A DNA stretch of 36,086 bases from Clostridiaceae bacterium AF10-41 (GCA_027686065.1 JAQCTH010000039.1:1-36086), one strand, 5' to 3'; positions 16,853-25,533 are shown, counted from the stretch's first letter. Numbers and translations are program-made. The notes: generated by a model from the sequence alone, not told the origin.

Positions 16853-16892
16853 TATAATAATAAATGTGGGACATATATATTATATGTGGGAC
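16853..16892 (+). promoter_or_regulatory. cggR promoter -10 and CggR operator-like double box
   Basis: TATAAT (16853-16858) with a weak -35, then two identical ATGTGGGAC boxes; the TGGGAC cores start at 16867 and 16887, exactly 20 bp apart. The known B. subtilis CggR operator has two CGGGAC boxes with the same 20-bp period, downstream of its promoter. The TGTC half-boxes of that operator are not evident here. Confidence 0.7.
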
Positions 16893-16918
16893 CTTTTTAG
16901 GCCAAAGGAGGGTTGGAA

Positions 16919-17962
16919 GTGCAGGAAATATTGTCTTTACAGAAAAAAATAGTTCCTGAACTTGTAGAAGTCCTAGAAAAAAGATACAATATTCTAAGGA
17001 CTATATATTACAATCAGCCTATCGGAAGACGTGTTTTAGCAAATCAGTTGGATCTTGGAGAAAGAATAGTAAGAACTGAAATAAGTTTTTTGAAATCACA
17101 AAACTTAATAGAAATTAATACTCCAGGAATGACAGTAACTGAAGAGGGACAAGAAGTAGTTGATAAGCTAAAAGATTTTATACATGAAATTAAAGGTTTA
17201 TCAGATATAGAAGAAAACATAAAGTCCTTCCTAGGGTTAAGAGAAGTAATAATTGTTCCAGGAGATGCAGAAACAAACGATATAATTTTAAAAGAAATTG
17301 GTAAAGCTACAGCTAACTATTTAAAATCTATTATTAAAGATAATAATATAATAGCTATTACTGGTGGAAATACTATTAAAGAATTTGTGGAAGCATTACC
17401 TAAAATAAATAATGTTTCAAATACCCTTGTAGTTCCTGCAAGAGGAGGTATGGGGAGAAAAGTTGAAATACAAGCAAGTACACTAGCTGCATCATTAGCT
17501 AAAAAATTAAATGGTTCTTATAAGTTACTTCATCTCCCAGAAAATCTTAGTCTAAAGCTTTTAGATACATTACTAAAAGAAAGAGAAATTAAAGAGGTTA
17601 TAGATAATATTCATAAAGCAGATATATTGATTTATGGTATTGGAGATGCTTTAGTTATGGCTGAGAAAAGAGATGTTTCAGAAGACGAATTTAATAAACT
17701 AAAGTCTCTTGGAGCTGTTGGAGAAGCATTTGGGTGTTATTTTAATAAAGATTCCAAGGTGGTTTCAGAAAATACTTCAATTGGAATAAATATTAATGAA
17801 GCAAGAAAAATTAACACACATATTGCGGTAGCAGCTGGGGAAAATAAAGTTGATGCTATTATTGCAACAATGATGAAAAATCATAATGCAGTATTAGTAA
17901 CAGATGAAGCAGCAGGTAGAAAAATTGTAGAATTTATTAAGGAACACACTAAACAAGCTTAA
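16919..17962 (+). CDS. cggR: Central glycolytic genes regulator CggR
   Basis: SorC/DeoR-family repressor of the lower glycolysis operon; in Bacillus it releases DNA when it binds fructose-1,6-bisphosphate. N-terminal helix-turn-helix about 30-75 (QPIGRRVLANQLDLGERIVR), then a sugar-phosphate-isomerase-like effector domain (VIIVPGDAETNDI, AITGGNTIKEFVEAL, VVPARGGMGR near 170-180, DILIYGIGDAL, VTDEAAGRKI at the end). At 347 residues it matches CggR. I chose GTG 16919, which has AAAGGAGGG 7 nt upstream; TTG 16913 would touch it. It sits 45 bp before gap, as in Bacillus, and its likely operator lies between its own promoter and start, so autoregulation is expected. Confidence 0.95.
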   Translation: MQEILSLQKKIVPELVEVLEKRYNILRTIYYNQPIGRRVLANQLDLGERIVRTEISFLKSQNLIEINTPGMTVTEEGQEVVDKLKDFIHEIKGLSDIEENIKSFLGLREVIIVPGDAETNDIILKEIGKATANYLKSIIKDNNIIAITGGNTIKEFVEALPKINNVSNTLVVPARGGMGRKVEIQASTLAASLAKKLNGSYKLLHLPENLSLKLLDTLLKEREIKEVIDNIHKADILIYGIGDALVMAEKRDVSEDEFNKLKSLGAVGEAFGCYFNKDSKVVSENTSIGININEARKINTHIAVAAGENKVDAIIATMMKNHNAVLVTDEAAGRKIVEFIKEHTKQA

Positions 17963-18007
17963 AATTTTAAAAATTTTAAATATAACTATTTTAGGAGGTA
18001 ATTGCAA

Positions 18008-19006
18008 ATGGTAAATGTAGCAATTAATGGTTTTGGAAGAATAGGAAGATTAGCATTAAGATTAATGATTGAAAACCCAGAATTTAACGTGGTAGCAATC
18101 AACGATTTAACTGATGCTAAAACTTTAGCTCACTTATTTAAATATGATTCTTCACAAGGAAGATTCAACGGTGAAATAGAAGTTAAAGAAGGAGCTTTCG
18201 TTGTTAATGGAAAAGAAATCAAAGTTACAGCTGAAAGAAACCCTCAAGACTTACCATGGAAAGAATTAAATGTTGATGTAGTTTTAGAGTGTACTGGATT
18301 CTTCACTTCTCAAGAAAAAGCTGGTTTACACTTACAAGCTGGTGCTAAGAAAGTTGTTATTTCAGCACCTGCAACTGGAGACATCAAGACTGTTGTTTAT
18401 AACGTAAATAATGATATATTAGATGGAACTGAAACAGTTATTTCAGGTGCTTCATGTACTACAAACTGCTTAGCTCCAATGGCTAAAGTATTAAATGACA
18501 AATTCGGTGTTCAAAAAGGATTTATGACTACAATCCATGCTTACACTAACGATCAAAATACTTTAGATGGTCCTCACGGAAAGAATGATTTAAGAAGAGG
18601 TAGAGCTGCTGCTGCAAACATCGTTCCTAACTCAACTGGAGCTGCTAAAGCAATTGGTTTAGTTATTCCAGCATTAAAAGGAAAATTAGATGGTGGTGCT
18701 CAAAGAGTTCCAGTTGTTACTGGTTCATTAACTGAGTTAGTTGTAACTTTAGATAAGAAAACAACTGTAGAAGAAATTAACGCTGCTATGGCTGCTGCTG
18801 CTAACGAATCATTTGGTTACACTGAAGATGAAATAGTTTCATCAGACGTAATCGGAATCACTTATGGTTCATTATTCGATGCAACTCAAACAAAAGTTAT
18901 GTCAGTTGGTGAAGATCAATTAGTAAAAGTTGCTGCTTGGTACGACAATGAAATGTCATACACTAACCAATTAATCAGAACTTTAAAATACTTCGTAACT
19001 AGATAA
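18008..19006 (+). CDS. gap: Glyceraldehyde-3-phosphate dehydrogenase
   Basis: Glycolytic NAD-dependent enzyme converting glyceraldehyde-3-phosphate to 1,3-bisphosphoglycerate in the cytoplasm. 332 residues. It has the NAD-binding start [13 protein letters not shown], the catalytic Cys150 in [12 protein letters not shown] with the partner His in [10 protein letters not shown], and [22 protein letters not shown] at the C-terminus. ATG 18008 stands 9 nt after AGGAGG; the TTG at 18002 is too near. Its codon use is visibly richer in AAC, TTC and ATC than neighbouring genes, as expected for a highly expressed gene. It is second in the cggR operon. Confidence 0.98.
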   Translation: MVNVAINGFGRIGRLALRLMIENPEFNVVAINDLTDAKTLAHLFKYDSSQGRFNGEIEVKEGAFVVNGKEIKVTAERNPQDLPWKELNVDVVLECTGFFTSQEKAGLHLQAGAKKVVISAPATGDIKTVVYNVNNDILDGTETVISGASCTTNCLAPMAKVLNDKFGVQKGFMTTIHAYTNDQNTLDGPHGKNDLRRGRAAAANIVPNSTGAAKAIGLVIPALKGKLDGGAQRVPVVTGSLTELVVTLDKKTTVEEINAAMAAAANESFGYTEDEIVSSDVIGITYGSLFDATQTKVMSVGEDQLVKVAAWYDNEMSYTNQLIRTLKYFVTR

Positions 19007-19042
19007 TTAAATAGTTAAGTGAATATTTTAATTTAGGAAATA

Positions 19043-19090
19043 AAATTTGGTCTGGTTTTATAGAAAATCTATGAGGCCAGGCCAATTTTA
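19043..19090 (+). other. Long hairpin between gap and pgk
   Basis: A near-continuous stem of about 25 pairs, including several G-U, with an AAA loop at about 19065-19067 and GGTCTGG/CCAGGCC in the stem. Only AATTTTA follows, so it is at best a leaky terminator. It may be an mRNA 3' stabiliser for gap. Confidence 0.7.
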
Positions 19091-19148
19091 AATTAAGCAA
19101 ATAATTTCGGTTTCTATAAATATAAAAATAAATTATGAGGTGAAATAA

Positions 19149-20327
19149 ATGAGCTTTAATAAAAAAACTATCGAAGATATAGAAGTTAAAGGTAAAAAAG
19201 TTTTAGTAAGATGTGACTTTAATGTTCCACTAAAGGATGGAGTTATAACTGACGAAAACAGATTAAATGGTGCATTACCAACAATTACTTACTTAATAAA
19301 TAATGGTGCAAAAGTTATACTTTGCTCACATTTAGGAAAAGATGCTTCAAAATCATTAGCTCCAGTTGCTAAGAGATTAAGCGAAATGCTAAATAAAGAA
19401 GTAGTATTTGCAAGAGATGAAGAAGTTGTAGGTGCAAATGCTAAAGCTGCTGTAGAAGCAATGAAAGATGGCGATGTTGTATTATTAGAAAATACAAGAT
19501 GCAGAAAAGAAGAAACTAAGAACGTAGAAGAATTCTCAAAAGAATTAGCTTCATTAGCTGATATATTTGTAAATGACGCTTTTGGTACAGCTCATAGAGC
19601 TCACTGTTCAACAGTTGGTGTTACTGAATTCGTAGATACAGCTGTATGTGGATACTTAATACAAAAAGAATTAAAATTCTTAGGAGAAGCTGTTAATAAT
19701 CCAGTTAGACCATTCGTTGCTATATTAGGTGGAGCTAAGGTTTCAGATAAGATAGCTGTTATCAACAATTTATTAGAAAAAGTTGATACATTAATAATCG
19801 GTGGTGGAATGGCTTATACATTCTTAAAAGCTCAAGGATACGAAGTTGGATCTTCTTTAGTAGAAGCTGACAGAATAGACTACGCTAGAGAAATGATTGA
19901 AAAGGCAGCTGCAAAGGGAGTTAAATTCTTATTACCAGTTGACCATAGAGTTGCTACAGAATTCAAAGATGTAACACCTGTAATTACTGAAGATCAAAAC
20001 ATTCCAGCAGGAAGCATGGGATTAGATATCGGACCTAAGACTGAAGCTATATATGCTGATGCAATTAAAGATGCTAAAACAGTTATATGGAACGGACCAA
20101 TGGGAGTATTCGAATTTGAAAACTTCAATAAAGGAACAATTGCAGTTGCTAAGGCTATGGCAGATGCAGATGCTACAACAGTTATTGGTGGAGGAGACTC
20201 AGCTGCAGCTGTTAATATTTTAGGATTCGGAGATAAAATGACTCACATCTCAACAGGTGGTGGAGCTTCATTAGAATTCTTAGAAGGAAAAGCATTACCA
20301 GGAATAGAAGCACTAAACAATAAGTAA
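19149..20327 (+). CDS. pgk: Phosphoglycerate kinase
   Basis: Makes ATP from 1,3-bisphosphoglycerate and ADP. 392 residues, the usual length. The N-terminal domain has [14 protein letters not shown] and LCSHLGKD, the family's [12 protein letters not shown] motif near 150-160, and [14 protein letters not shown] near 184-197; the C-terminal nucleotide domain has WNGPMGVFE and [16 protein letters not shown] precedes ATG 19149. It follows gap by 142 bp, with the hairpin between, and is followed by a 241-bp gap with a palindromic element before tpiA. Codon use is again biased to the highly expressed set. Confidence 0.98.
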   Translation: MSFNKKTIEDIEVKGKKVLVRCDFNVPLKDGVITDENRLNGALPTITYLINNGAKVILCSHLGKDASKSLAPVAKRLSEMLNKEVVFARDEEVVGANAKAAVEAMKDGDVVLLENTRCRKEETKNVEEFSKELASLADIFVNDAFGTAHRAHCSTVGVTEFVDTAVCGYLIQKELKFLGEAVNNPVRPFVAILGGAKVSDKIAVINNLLEKVDTLIIGGGMAYTFLKAQGYEVGSSLVEADRIDYAREMIEKAAAKGVKFLLPVDHRVATEFKDVTPVITEDQNIPAGSMGLDIGPKTEAIYADAIKDAKTVIWNGPMGVFEFENFNKGTIAVAKAMADADATTVIGGGDSAAAVNILGFGDKMTHISTGGGASLEFLEGKALPGIEALNNK

Positions 20328-20394
20328 GCTTCTAAATCTTTTATTTGGTAAAGCGAACTTACTCATTCAAAACTAATGTGAGAAGGAGCTTCAT

Positions 20395-20550
20395 TAAATA
20401 AGTTTTATTTATTAAATGTAAAATGAATAATGTAAAATGTAGAATTAAGGAAATGACTCCACTTAGGTGGAGTTATGAAATTAATTTATTATTCCACTAT
20501 GTTGAATAATTTCATTAATTTTTCATTCTTAATTCTTCATTATTAATTTA
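20395..20550. repeat. Palindromic AT-rich element between pgk and tpiA
   Basis: The outer parts are imperfect inverted copies of one another: AATAATG, AGAATTAAGGAAATGA on the left, TCATTCTTAATTCT, CATTATT on the right. Inside is a perfect hairpin ACTCCAC/GTGGAGT (20456-20462, 20467-20473). No ORF is present. It looks like a small interspersed repeat or MITE-like insertion inside the glycolytic operon. Confidence 0.6.
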
Positions 20551-20568
20551 AATAAGAGGTGATTTAAA

Positions 20569-21315
20569 ATGAGAAAAGCAATAATAGCAGGAAACTGGAA
20601 GATGCATTATACTCCAGCTGAAGCTGTAAAAGTTATAGAGGAATTAAAACCATTAGTAAAAGATGCTACATGTGAAGTAGTAGTATGTCCTACTTTTGTT
20701 TGTTTAGATGCTGTATTAAAAGCAGTAGAAGGATCAAACATTAAGGTTGCTGCTCAAAATATGCATTTTGAAGAAAAAGGAGCTTTCACAGGAGAAGTTG
20801 CTCCAGGAATGTTAGAAGCTATGGGAGTTAGCTATGTTGTTTTAGGACATAGTGAAAGAAGAGAATACTTCAATGAAACTGATGAAGCTTTAAACAAGAA
20901 AGTTAAAGCTGCATTTGCTCATAACTTAATTCCAATTCTTTGTTGTGGGGAATCTTTAGAACAAAGAGAAAATGGAACAACTAATAAAGTTGTTGGAGCT
21001 CAAATTAAAGCAGATTTAGAAGGTTTATCAAATGAATTAGCTGAAAAGGTAGTTATTGCATACGAACCAATTTGGGCAATAGGAACAGGCAAAACTGCAA
21101 CAAACGAACAAGCTAACGAAACAATAATGGCAATAAGAAATGTTGTTGCTGAAATGTTTGGAAAAGAAATAGCTGATAAAGTTAGAATTCAATATGGTGG
21201 ATCAGTTAAGCCGAACACAATTAAAGATCAAATGGCTATGTCAGACATAGATGGCGCTTTAGTTGGAGGAGCTAGCTTAGTAGCAGCTGATTTCTCACAA
21301 ATAGTTAACTATTAG
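20569..21315 (+). CDS. tpiA: Triosephosphate isomerase
   Basis: Interconverts dihydroxyacetone phosphate and glyceraldehyde-3-phosphate. 248 residues, a complete TIM barrel: AGNWKMH with Lys11, catalytic His94 in VLGHSERR, catalytic Glu166 in [11 protein letters not shown], and the phosphate-binding YGGSVKPN near 208-215 and GGASL near 228. AAGAGGTGA precedes ATG 20569. It is the last gene of the block before a strong terminator. gpmI, often next in clostridia, lies 12.8 kb further on behind the glycan island. Confidence 0.98.
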   Translation: MRKAIIAGNWKMHYTPAEAVKVIEELKPLVKDATCEVVVCPTFVCLDAVLKAVEGSNIKVAAQNMHFEEKGAFTGEVAPGMLEAMGVSYVVLGHSERREYFNETDEALNKKVKAAFAHNLIPILCCGESLEQRENGTTNKVVGAQIKADLEGLSNELAEKVVIAYEPIWAIGTGKTATNEQANETIMAIRNVVAEMFGKEIADKVRIQYGGSVKPNTIKDQMAMSDIDGALVGGASLVAADFSQIVNY

Positions 21316-21328
21316 TATTAATTTTTTT

Positions 21329-21377
21329 AAAAAGAGTTACGTAATGTATTTTATAAATCATTACATAACTCTTTTTT
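21329..21377 (+). terminator. Terminator ending the cggR-gap-pgk-tpiA unit
   Basis: Arms 21329-21346 and 21359-21376 pair at 17 of 18 positions, followed by a run of six T. It lies 14 bp after the tpiA stop. Confidence 0.9.
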
Positions 21378-21439
21378 GTATTACCGAAAAATATAATACC
21401 CAATATGAAAATATTATATTAAAAAATAAAAATTAATAT

Positions 21440-21467
21440 TTGAAAAGAAGATAGTTTAGATTATAAT
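21440..21467 (+). promoter_or_regulatory. Candidate galM promoter
   Basis: TTGAAA (21440-21445), 16-bp spacer, TATAAT (21462-21467). It lies downstream of the tpiA terminator and leaves a leader of about 100 nt before ATG 21573. Confidence 0.6.
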
Positions 21468-21572
21468 TAAAACATAAATAATGTTATAAAACAGTAATAA
21501 TGATTTAAATATGTAAGAAAGGGGATATTAAAGAATTTTTTTGTGAAAATAATATGAAAGGCAAGGGATTAA

Positions 21573-22622
21573 ATGGATATTTTTACTAAATTTATAGGAT
21601 TAGAAACACAAAATGAATACAAAGAAATTGTTTTAATTAATGATAATGGAATTGAGGTTAAATGCATTAACTTAGGATGTATAATTACAGAAATAAATGT
21701 TCCTGATAAATATGGAAAGTATGAAAATGTAGTTTTGAATTATGAAGAGTATGATTCTAATTTAACTAGTACAGCTTATTTGGGAGCTATTGTAGGTAGA
21801 AACGCTGGAAGGATAGGAGGAGCTGAAGTTGAGATTGATGGAATGAAATATGAATTAGATAAAAATGATGGAAATAATACTCTGCATGGTGGAAAAGACG
21901 GATTTAATATTAAAAAATTTGATTTTGAAATAATTAAGGAAAAAGAGTGCGTTGGTGTTAAGTTTTATTATGTCAGTGAAGATGGGGAAGGTGGATTTCC
22001 GGGAAAAGTTAAAATTGAAGTTTGTTATTTGTTAAATAATAATAATGAACTTAAGATTTCTTATTATGGAATATCAGATAAAAATACAATATTAAATATG
22101 ACAAATCATAGTTATTTTAATTTAAGTGGAAATTGTAAAAGGAAAATTACTGGGCATACTTTACAAATAAAAGCTGAAGAATTTACTGAACTAGATGAAG
22201 AGTCAATTGTTACTGGAAAAATGATTAGTGTTAAGAACACACCATTTAATTTTACTAAACCTAAAAAAATTGGACAAGATATTTATGATGATTATTATCA
22301 GCTTAATATAACAAAAGGATATGATCATTTTTTTAAGTTCAGAAATGGCATAGAAATTGAAAATAGAGCTGAACTCTATGATGAAGAGTCGGGAAGAGGA
22401 CTTTTAATCTCTACTAATTGTAGTGGAATTGTAGTTTATAGTGGGAATTATATTAGTGAAGGTAAGTTGTCGATAGGTAGAAACATAGAAGCTAGAGATG
22501 CTGTCTGTCTTGAAACTCAGAATACTCCTATTGGAAAATCTAATTTATTTATAGAGGATTCTATTCTTGAAGCGGATAAAAAATATTTTAGTGAAACTAG
22601 TTATAAGTTTGTAGTTAAATAA
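21573..22622 (+). CDS. galM: Aldose 1-epimerase (galactose mutarotase)
   Basis: Cytoplasmic enzyme that interconverts the alpha and beta forms of galactose and related aldoses. 349 residues. The GalM landmarks are all visible: AYLGAIVGRNAGRIGG near 67-82, LHGGKDGFN, the catalytic His in NMTNHSYFNLSG near 172-183, and the catalytic Glu in CLETQNTPI near 310-318. There is no signal peptide. It has a promoter of its own and stands first in the island, convergent with the ArsR-type regulator across a shared terminator. It probably serves sugars released by the GH2 enzyme (inference). Confidence 0.93.
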   Translation: MDIFTKFIGLETQNEYKEIVLINDNGIEVKCINLGCIITEINVPDKYGKYENVVLNYEEYDSNLTSTAYLGAIVGRNAGRIGGAEVEIDGMKYELDKNDGNNTLHGGKDGFNIKKFDFEIIKEKECVGVKFYYVSEDGEGGFPGKVKIEVCYLLNNNNELKISYYGISDKNTILNMTNHSYFNLSGNCKRKITGHTLQIKAEEFTELDEESIVTGKMISVKNTPFNFTKPKKIGQDIYDDYYQLNITKGYDHFFKFRNGIEIENRAELYDEESGRGLLISTNCSGIVVYSGNYISEGKLSIGRNIEARDAVCLETQNTPIGKSNLFIEDSILEADKKYFSETSYKFVVK

Positions 22623-22717
22623 ACTAAAATAAAAAAAGATTTGCTTTTGGCAATAAATGAGTGATATTTATAAAATCTACTTTTGATAAAAGAAAATGAA
22701 AAAAATGAATCTAAGTT

Positions 22718-22755
22718 AAAAGACGCTTTCTGTGTTGGGCAGGAAGCGTCTTTTT
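22718..22755. terminator. Bidirectional terminator between galM and the regulator
   Basis: 14-bp arms AAAAGACGCTTTCT (22718-22731) and AGGAAGCGTCTTTT (22741-22754) with one G-U. T runs lie at the end on both strands, which fits the convergent genes. Confidence 0.88.
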
Positions 22756-22825
22756 AAGTTATATTTACTTTAAGGAATGAATTTCAGTCAAATACTTAAA
22801 TTGTTTTTGTTATTTATATTTGAAA

Positions 22826-23758
22826 TTATATTTTGGAGTTATATTCTATTCCTAATAATATAGACTGTGGATGATCTCCAAATTTTTCTCCGAAGATATT
22901 GATTCCTCTTGAGTTTTCAGCATCTTCTTTTATTCCTATTTTTACTGTTAAGTAAGGAGTTTTGGTAACGTCCAAATCTTTTAAAGTAACGGATGAAACT
23001 AAAGTTTCGTCACAATATGTTCCGGAATTATCTATTTTATAAGATCTTAAAAGACCATATTGTGTAGAACTGTGTGGCCACCATCCGGGATTCAATTTTC
23101 CTGATCTTCCTCCGAAATCGCCTGGAGATGTCCAAGTGTGTAATTCTACATTGTTCATCCATACAGTTATATCAGATGGCCAATAAGAATTATAAGACGG
23201 AGCTTCAGAACAACATTCAAAAGATAAATCAAAGCTAGTCAAATCTCCAAAAGATAATATGTCTAAAGGAAAACGATATTCTAAAAATCCTTTTTCAAAC
23301 CAGATTATTTGTGCTGTATAATGATCGGGATAATAAAAAGTTTGAGGGTTATCTAAAATTCCAATGTGTGAATTTTCATTAGCCATACCACAAGTTCCGC
23401 TTATTTCACAATTTATATAAGAGCCTATTGGCATGTTTATATAGTGGCATCTGTGTTTATTTTCTTCTTGTTGAAGATTAAGATCTATAAAAATATCATC
23501 TACGTTTCTGAAACAAACTTTTTTTGTTCCTCTTACAGCTGGTTCTAGTCTTGTTAGTATTAAACCGCATTCCTCTAGAACCTTTACATGCATTGCAGTT
23601 GTGGAAAGAGGGATAGAGAGTGATTCTGAAAGTTCGTTGACTGTAGGATTGCTATTAGCAGTTATTTTTAAAATTTTTATTCTATCTTCCGATGATAGAG
23701 CTTTGGCGTAAGATGCCATTTTGTCAATATCGTTAAAATTTACAGATAAGCTTTTCAT
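22826..23758 (-). CDS. ArsR-type regulator fused to a beta-sandwich sensor-like domain
   Basis: Transcription factor of 310 residues, three times a normal ArsR protein. Residues about 10-85 are an ArsR winged helix (ALSSEDRIKILKITANSNPTVNELSE, then STTAMHVKVLEECGLI). From about 100 on is a long beta-rich domain beginning with NMPIGSYINCEISGTCGMA, with several Trp/Asp/Gly-rich strands (WPSDITVWMNNVELHTW, SPGDFGGRSGKLNPGWWPHS) recalling a carbohydrate-binding jelly roll. Proteins of this layout occur beside sugar genes in other Firmicutes as far as I recall, but I know of no characterised one. The ArsR metal motif ELCVCD is absent. It is divergent from the sugar importer operon, so sugar-responsive control of that operon and itself is the natural inference. 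Confidence 0.85.
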   Translation of the reverse strand: MKSLSVNFNDIDKMASYAKALSSEDRIKILKITANSNPTVNELSESLSIPLSTTAMHVKVLEECGLILTRLEPAVRGTKKVCFRNVDDIFIDLNLQQEENKHRCHYINMPIGSYINCEISGTCGMANENSHIGILDNPQTFYYPDHYTAQIIWFEKGFLEYRFPLDILSFGDLTSFDLSFECCSEAPSYNSYWPSDITVWMNNVELHTWTSPGDFGGRSGKLNPGWWPHSSTQYGLLRSYKIDNSGTYCDETLVSSVTLKDLDVTKTPYLTVKIGIKEDAENSRGINIFGEKFGDHPQSILLGIEYNSKI

Positions 23759-23837
23759 TTTTAGTTTCCTTTCTTAATTATAAATATTTATATATAAAGA
23801 ATAAATTTGTTTGAGATAATTGAGGATATCTATATAA

Positions 23838-23866
23838 ATTATAACATGATAGGTGAAATTAAACAA
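23838..23866 (-). promoter_or_regulatory. Promoter of the ArsR-type regulator
   Basis: On the minus strand: TTGTTT (23866-23861), 17-bp spacer, TATAAT (23843-23838) with TGT before it, an extended -10. It lies about 80 nt before the start codon. The first GAAACAAA repeat lies just outside its -35. Confidence 0.55.
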
Positions 23867-23873
23867 ATAAATA

Positions 23874-23996
23874 GAAACAAATAATTTGAAACAAAACATT
23901 AATTTAACTGAATACAATTTATATTAGAAACAGGAAAAATGTTTTAAAACCTTAAAAACAACTAAAAAACATACAGAAAAGGCAATTGAAACAAAA
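23874..23996 (+). repeat. Four GAAACA boxes in the divergent promoter region
   Basis: GAAACA occurs at 23874, 23888, 23927 and 23988, three times as GAAACAAA and each preceded by TA or TT. The region 23759-24099 (341 bp) has no gene; it holds these boxes, two divergent promoters, a cre-like site and a palindrome. Confidence 0.5.
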
Positions 23997-24023
23997 ATAA
24001 TAGAAAAAACTTCTAAAAAATTA

Positions 24024-24052
24024 TTGAAAACGTATAAACTAAATGATATAAT
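24024..24052 (+). promoter_or_regulatory. Promoter of the sugar importer operon with overlapping cre-like site
   Basis: TTGAAA (24024-24029), exact 17-bp spacer, perfect TATAAT (24047-24052), start expected near 24059. A CcpA cre-like sequence starts at the same TTGAAA: TTGAAAACGTATAAA (24024-24038) fits WTGNAANCGNWNNCW with one mismatch. CcpA repression by glucose would follow if it is real. Confidence 0.7.
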
Positions 24053-24064
24053 AAATTTGAAGTT

Positions 24065-24081
24065 AAACAAAATTTTTGTTT
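24065..24081. promoter_or_regulatory. Palindrome just after the importer promoter start
   Basis: AAACAAAA and TTTTGTTT around one T, at about +6 to +22 of the predicted transcript and just before the GGGAGAGG ribosome binding site. Candidate operator; it shares AAACAAA with the upstream boxes. Chance is possible in such AT-rich DNA. Confidence 0.45.
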
Positions 24082-24099
24082 TAAAAGGGAGAGGATTTT

Positions 24100-25353
24100 A
24101 TGAAAAGGAAAAAGGTTTTAAGTGTTATTTTAGCTGGAATATTATCAGTAGGTCTAATATCTTGCGGTAATTCAAAAGGGAATTCATCAGATAGTAAGTC
24201 TGGTGGAAAGAAAGAAATAGTATTTTGGTCAGTTTTTACTGGAGCTGATGGAGAAAACATGACTAGAATGATAGACGAGTATAATAAGACAAATCCTGAA
24301 TATAAAGTAAAACATATGCCTATTGAAGGTGATGACTTATACACAAAAATACCAACAGTAGTTGGATCAGGTAAGGATGTACCCGATGTAACTATAGTTC
24401 ATGCTGAAAGACTTGCCTTGTTTGCAGAACAAAATTTACTTCAACCATTAGGTAAATATATTGAGGCAAGTGGAGTAATAAAAGAATCAAATTATGTAGA
24501 AAATGCATGGCAAATGGGAAATATAAATAATGAACAATATAGTATTCCTTTAGATGTACATTCATTTGTGACTTATTATAATAAAGACCTTTTAGCTAAA
24601 TATGGTCCTAATGTATTAGATGATGGAATTATAACATTTGATGAGGTAAAAGAAGTTGGGAAAAAAGCATCTTCTGACAATATAGCATCTTTAGGATTAA
24701 CTTGGATGAGAGTTCAATATTTATCTTACTTAGCTCAATTAAATGGGGATATGTCAAAAGACGGAAAAGAAGTTAATCTTGATTCTCCAGAAGCTAAAAA
24801 AATATTTGCAGAGCTAAATGGTTTAGTAAATACTAAAATAGCTAGCCAAGATGGGGATGATCCGGGTCAATTATTTAGAGCAGGACAATTAGTATTTTGG
24901 CCAGAAGGAATATGGATGCAAAATTCACTTAAAGGAATAGATATAAATTGGGGAATGACACATATGGTAACGGTGGATCAAAACAATCCAAAGGATTGGA
25001 GTTCTTCACATCAATTTGTAATGCTTAAGAATGATAAAATGACAGATGAAAGAGCAAAGGGAGTTATGGAATTTGTTAATTGGATTGGTGAGAATAGTTT
25101 AGAGTGGGCTAAAGCAGGACAAGTTCCAGCCAATTATGCAATTAGAGAAAATGAAGAATTCAAAGCTATGCCTCAAGCTTTTGTATTAGAAGATCCAAAT
25201 AAATTAAAGATATATGATTATAAATACTATGGCAATGTTGTAGAAGCCTTAGATAAGGTTGTATTTGAAGCTTGCTTTGGAAGAATGACACCTGAGGATG
25301 CAGCTGCAGCAATGCAAAAGGAAGCTAGCGAAAAGATTAAAATGGCACAATAG
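24100..25353 (+). CDS. ABC transporter sugar-binding lipoprotein
   Basis: Solute-binding protein (family 1, MalE/MsmE-like) that hands an oligosaccharide to the permeases encoded downstream. Signal peptide with lipobox LISC, Cys22, then a Ser/Lys/Gly-rich linker and the lobe start EIVFWSVFTGADGENMTRMIDEYNK. The motif around VGSGKDVPDVTIVHAERLALFAEQ and later FWPEGIWM are typical of this family. 417 residues. The start has AGGGAGAGG about 7 nt upstream. It is first in the operon, behind a strong promoter, and a palindromic element separates it from the permeases. Ligand not determinable; the enzymes nearby suggest a galactose-, arabinose- or xylose-containing oligosaccharide. Confidence 0.93.
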   Translation: MKRKKVLSVILAGILSVGLISCGNSKGNSSDSKSGGKKEIVFWSVFTGADGENMTRMIDEYNKTNPEYKVKHMPIEGDDLYTKIPTVVGSGKDVPDVTIVHAERLALFAEQNLLQPLGKYIEASGVIKESNYVENAWQMGNINNEQYSIPLDVHSFVTYYNKDLLAKYGPNVLDDGIITFDEVKEVGKKASSDNIASLGLTWMRVQYLSYLAQLNGDMSKDGKEVNLDSPEAKKIFAELNGLVNTKIASQDGDDPGQLFRAGQLVFWPEGIWMQNSLKGIDINWGMTHMVTVDQNNPKDWSSSHQFVMLKNDKMTDERAKGVMEFVNWIGENSLEWAKAGQVPANYAIRENEEFKAMPQAFVLEDPNKLKIYDYKYYGNVVEALDKVVFEACFGRMTPEDAAAAMQKEASEKIKMAQ

Positions 25354-25520
25354 AAAATAAATTGCGAAGCAAAATTTCTAGTTTGAAGTTCACAAGGCGC
25401 AGTTCACAGTTATGGAAGTAATTATATAAACGCTCAAATAGTTGATATAACTTAAAATTCAGAAACTGTGAACTGTGAATTGCACAATGTGAACTATGTA
25501 AATTGCTTCGCAAAATATAA
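25354..25520. repeat. Palindromic MITE-like element inside the ABC operon
   Basis: Terminal arms TTGCGAAGCAA (25362-25372) and TTGCTTCGCAA (25503-25513) are perfect inverted copies. Inside them AGTTCACA and CAGTTCACAGTT on the left recur inverted as AACTGTGAACTGTGAA and TGTGAACT on the right. The whole unit of about 150 bp can fold into one long hairpin. It has no ORF of its own, and its base composition and sequence differ from the neighbouring genes. Confidence 0.75.
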
Positions 25521-25533
25521 CAAGGAGGTAAAT

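Noticed and set aside
25468..25533. 22-codon N-terminal extension of the first permease
   Set aside because: It lies in the palindromic element and has no ribosome binding site, while ATG 25534 has AAGGAGG at good spacing.
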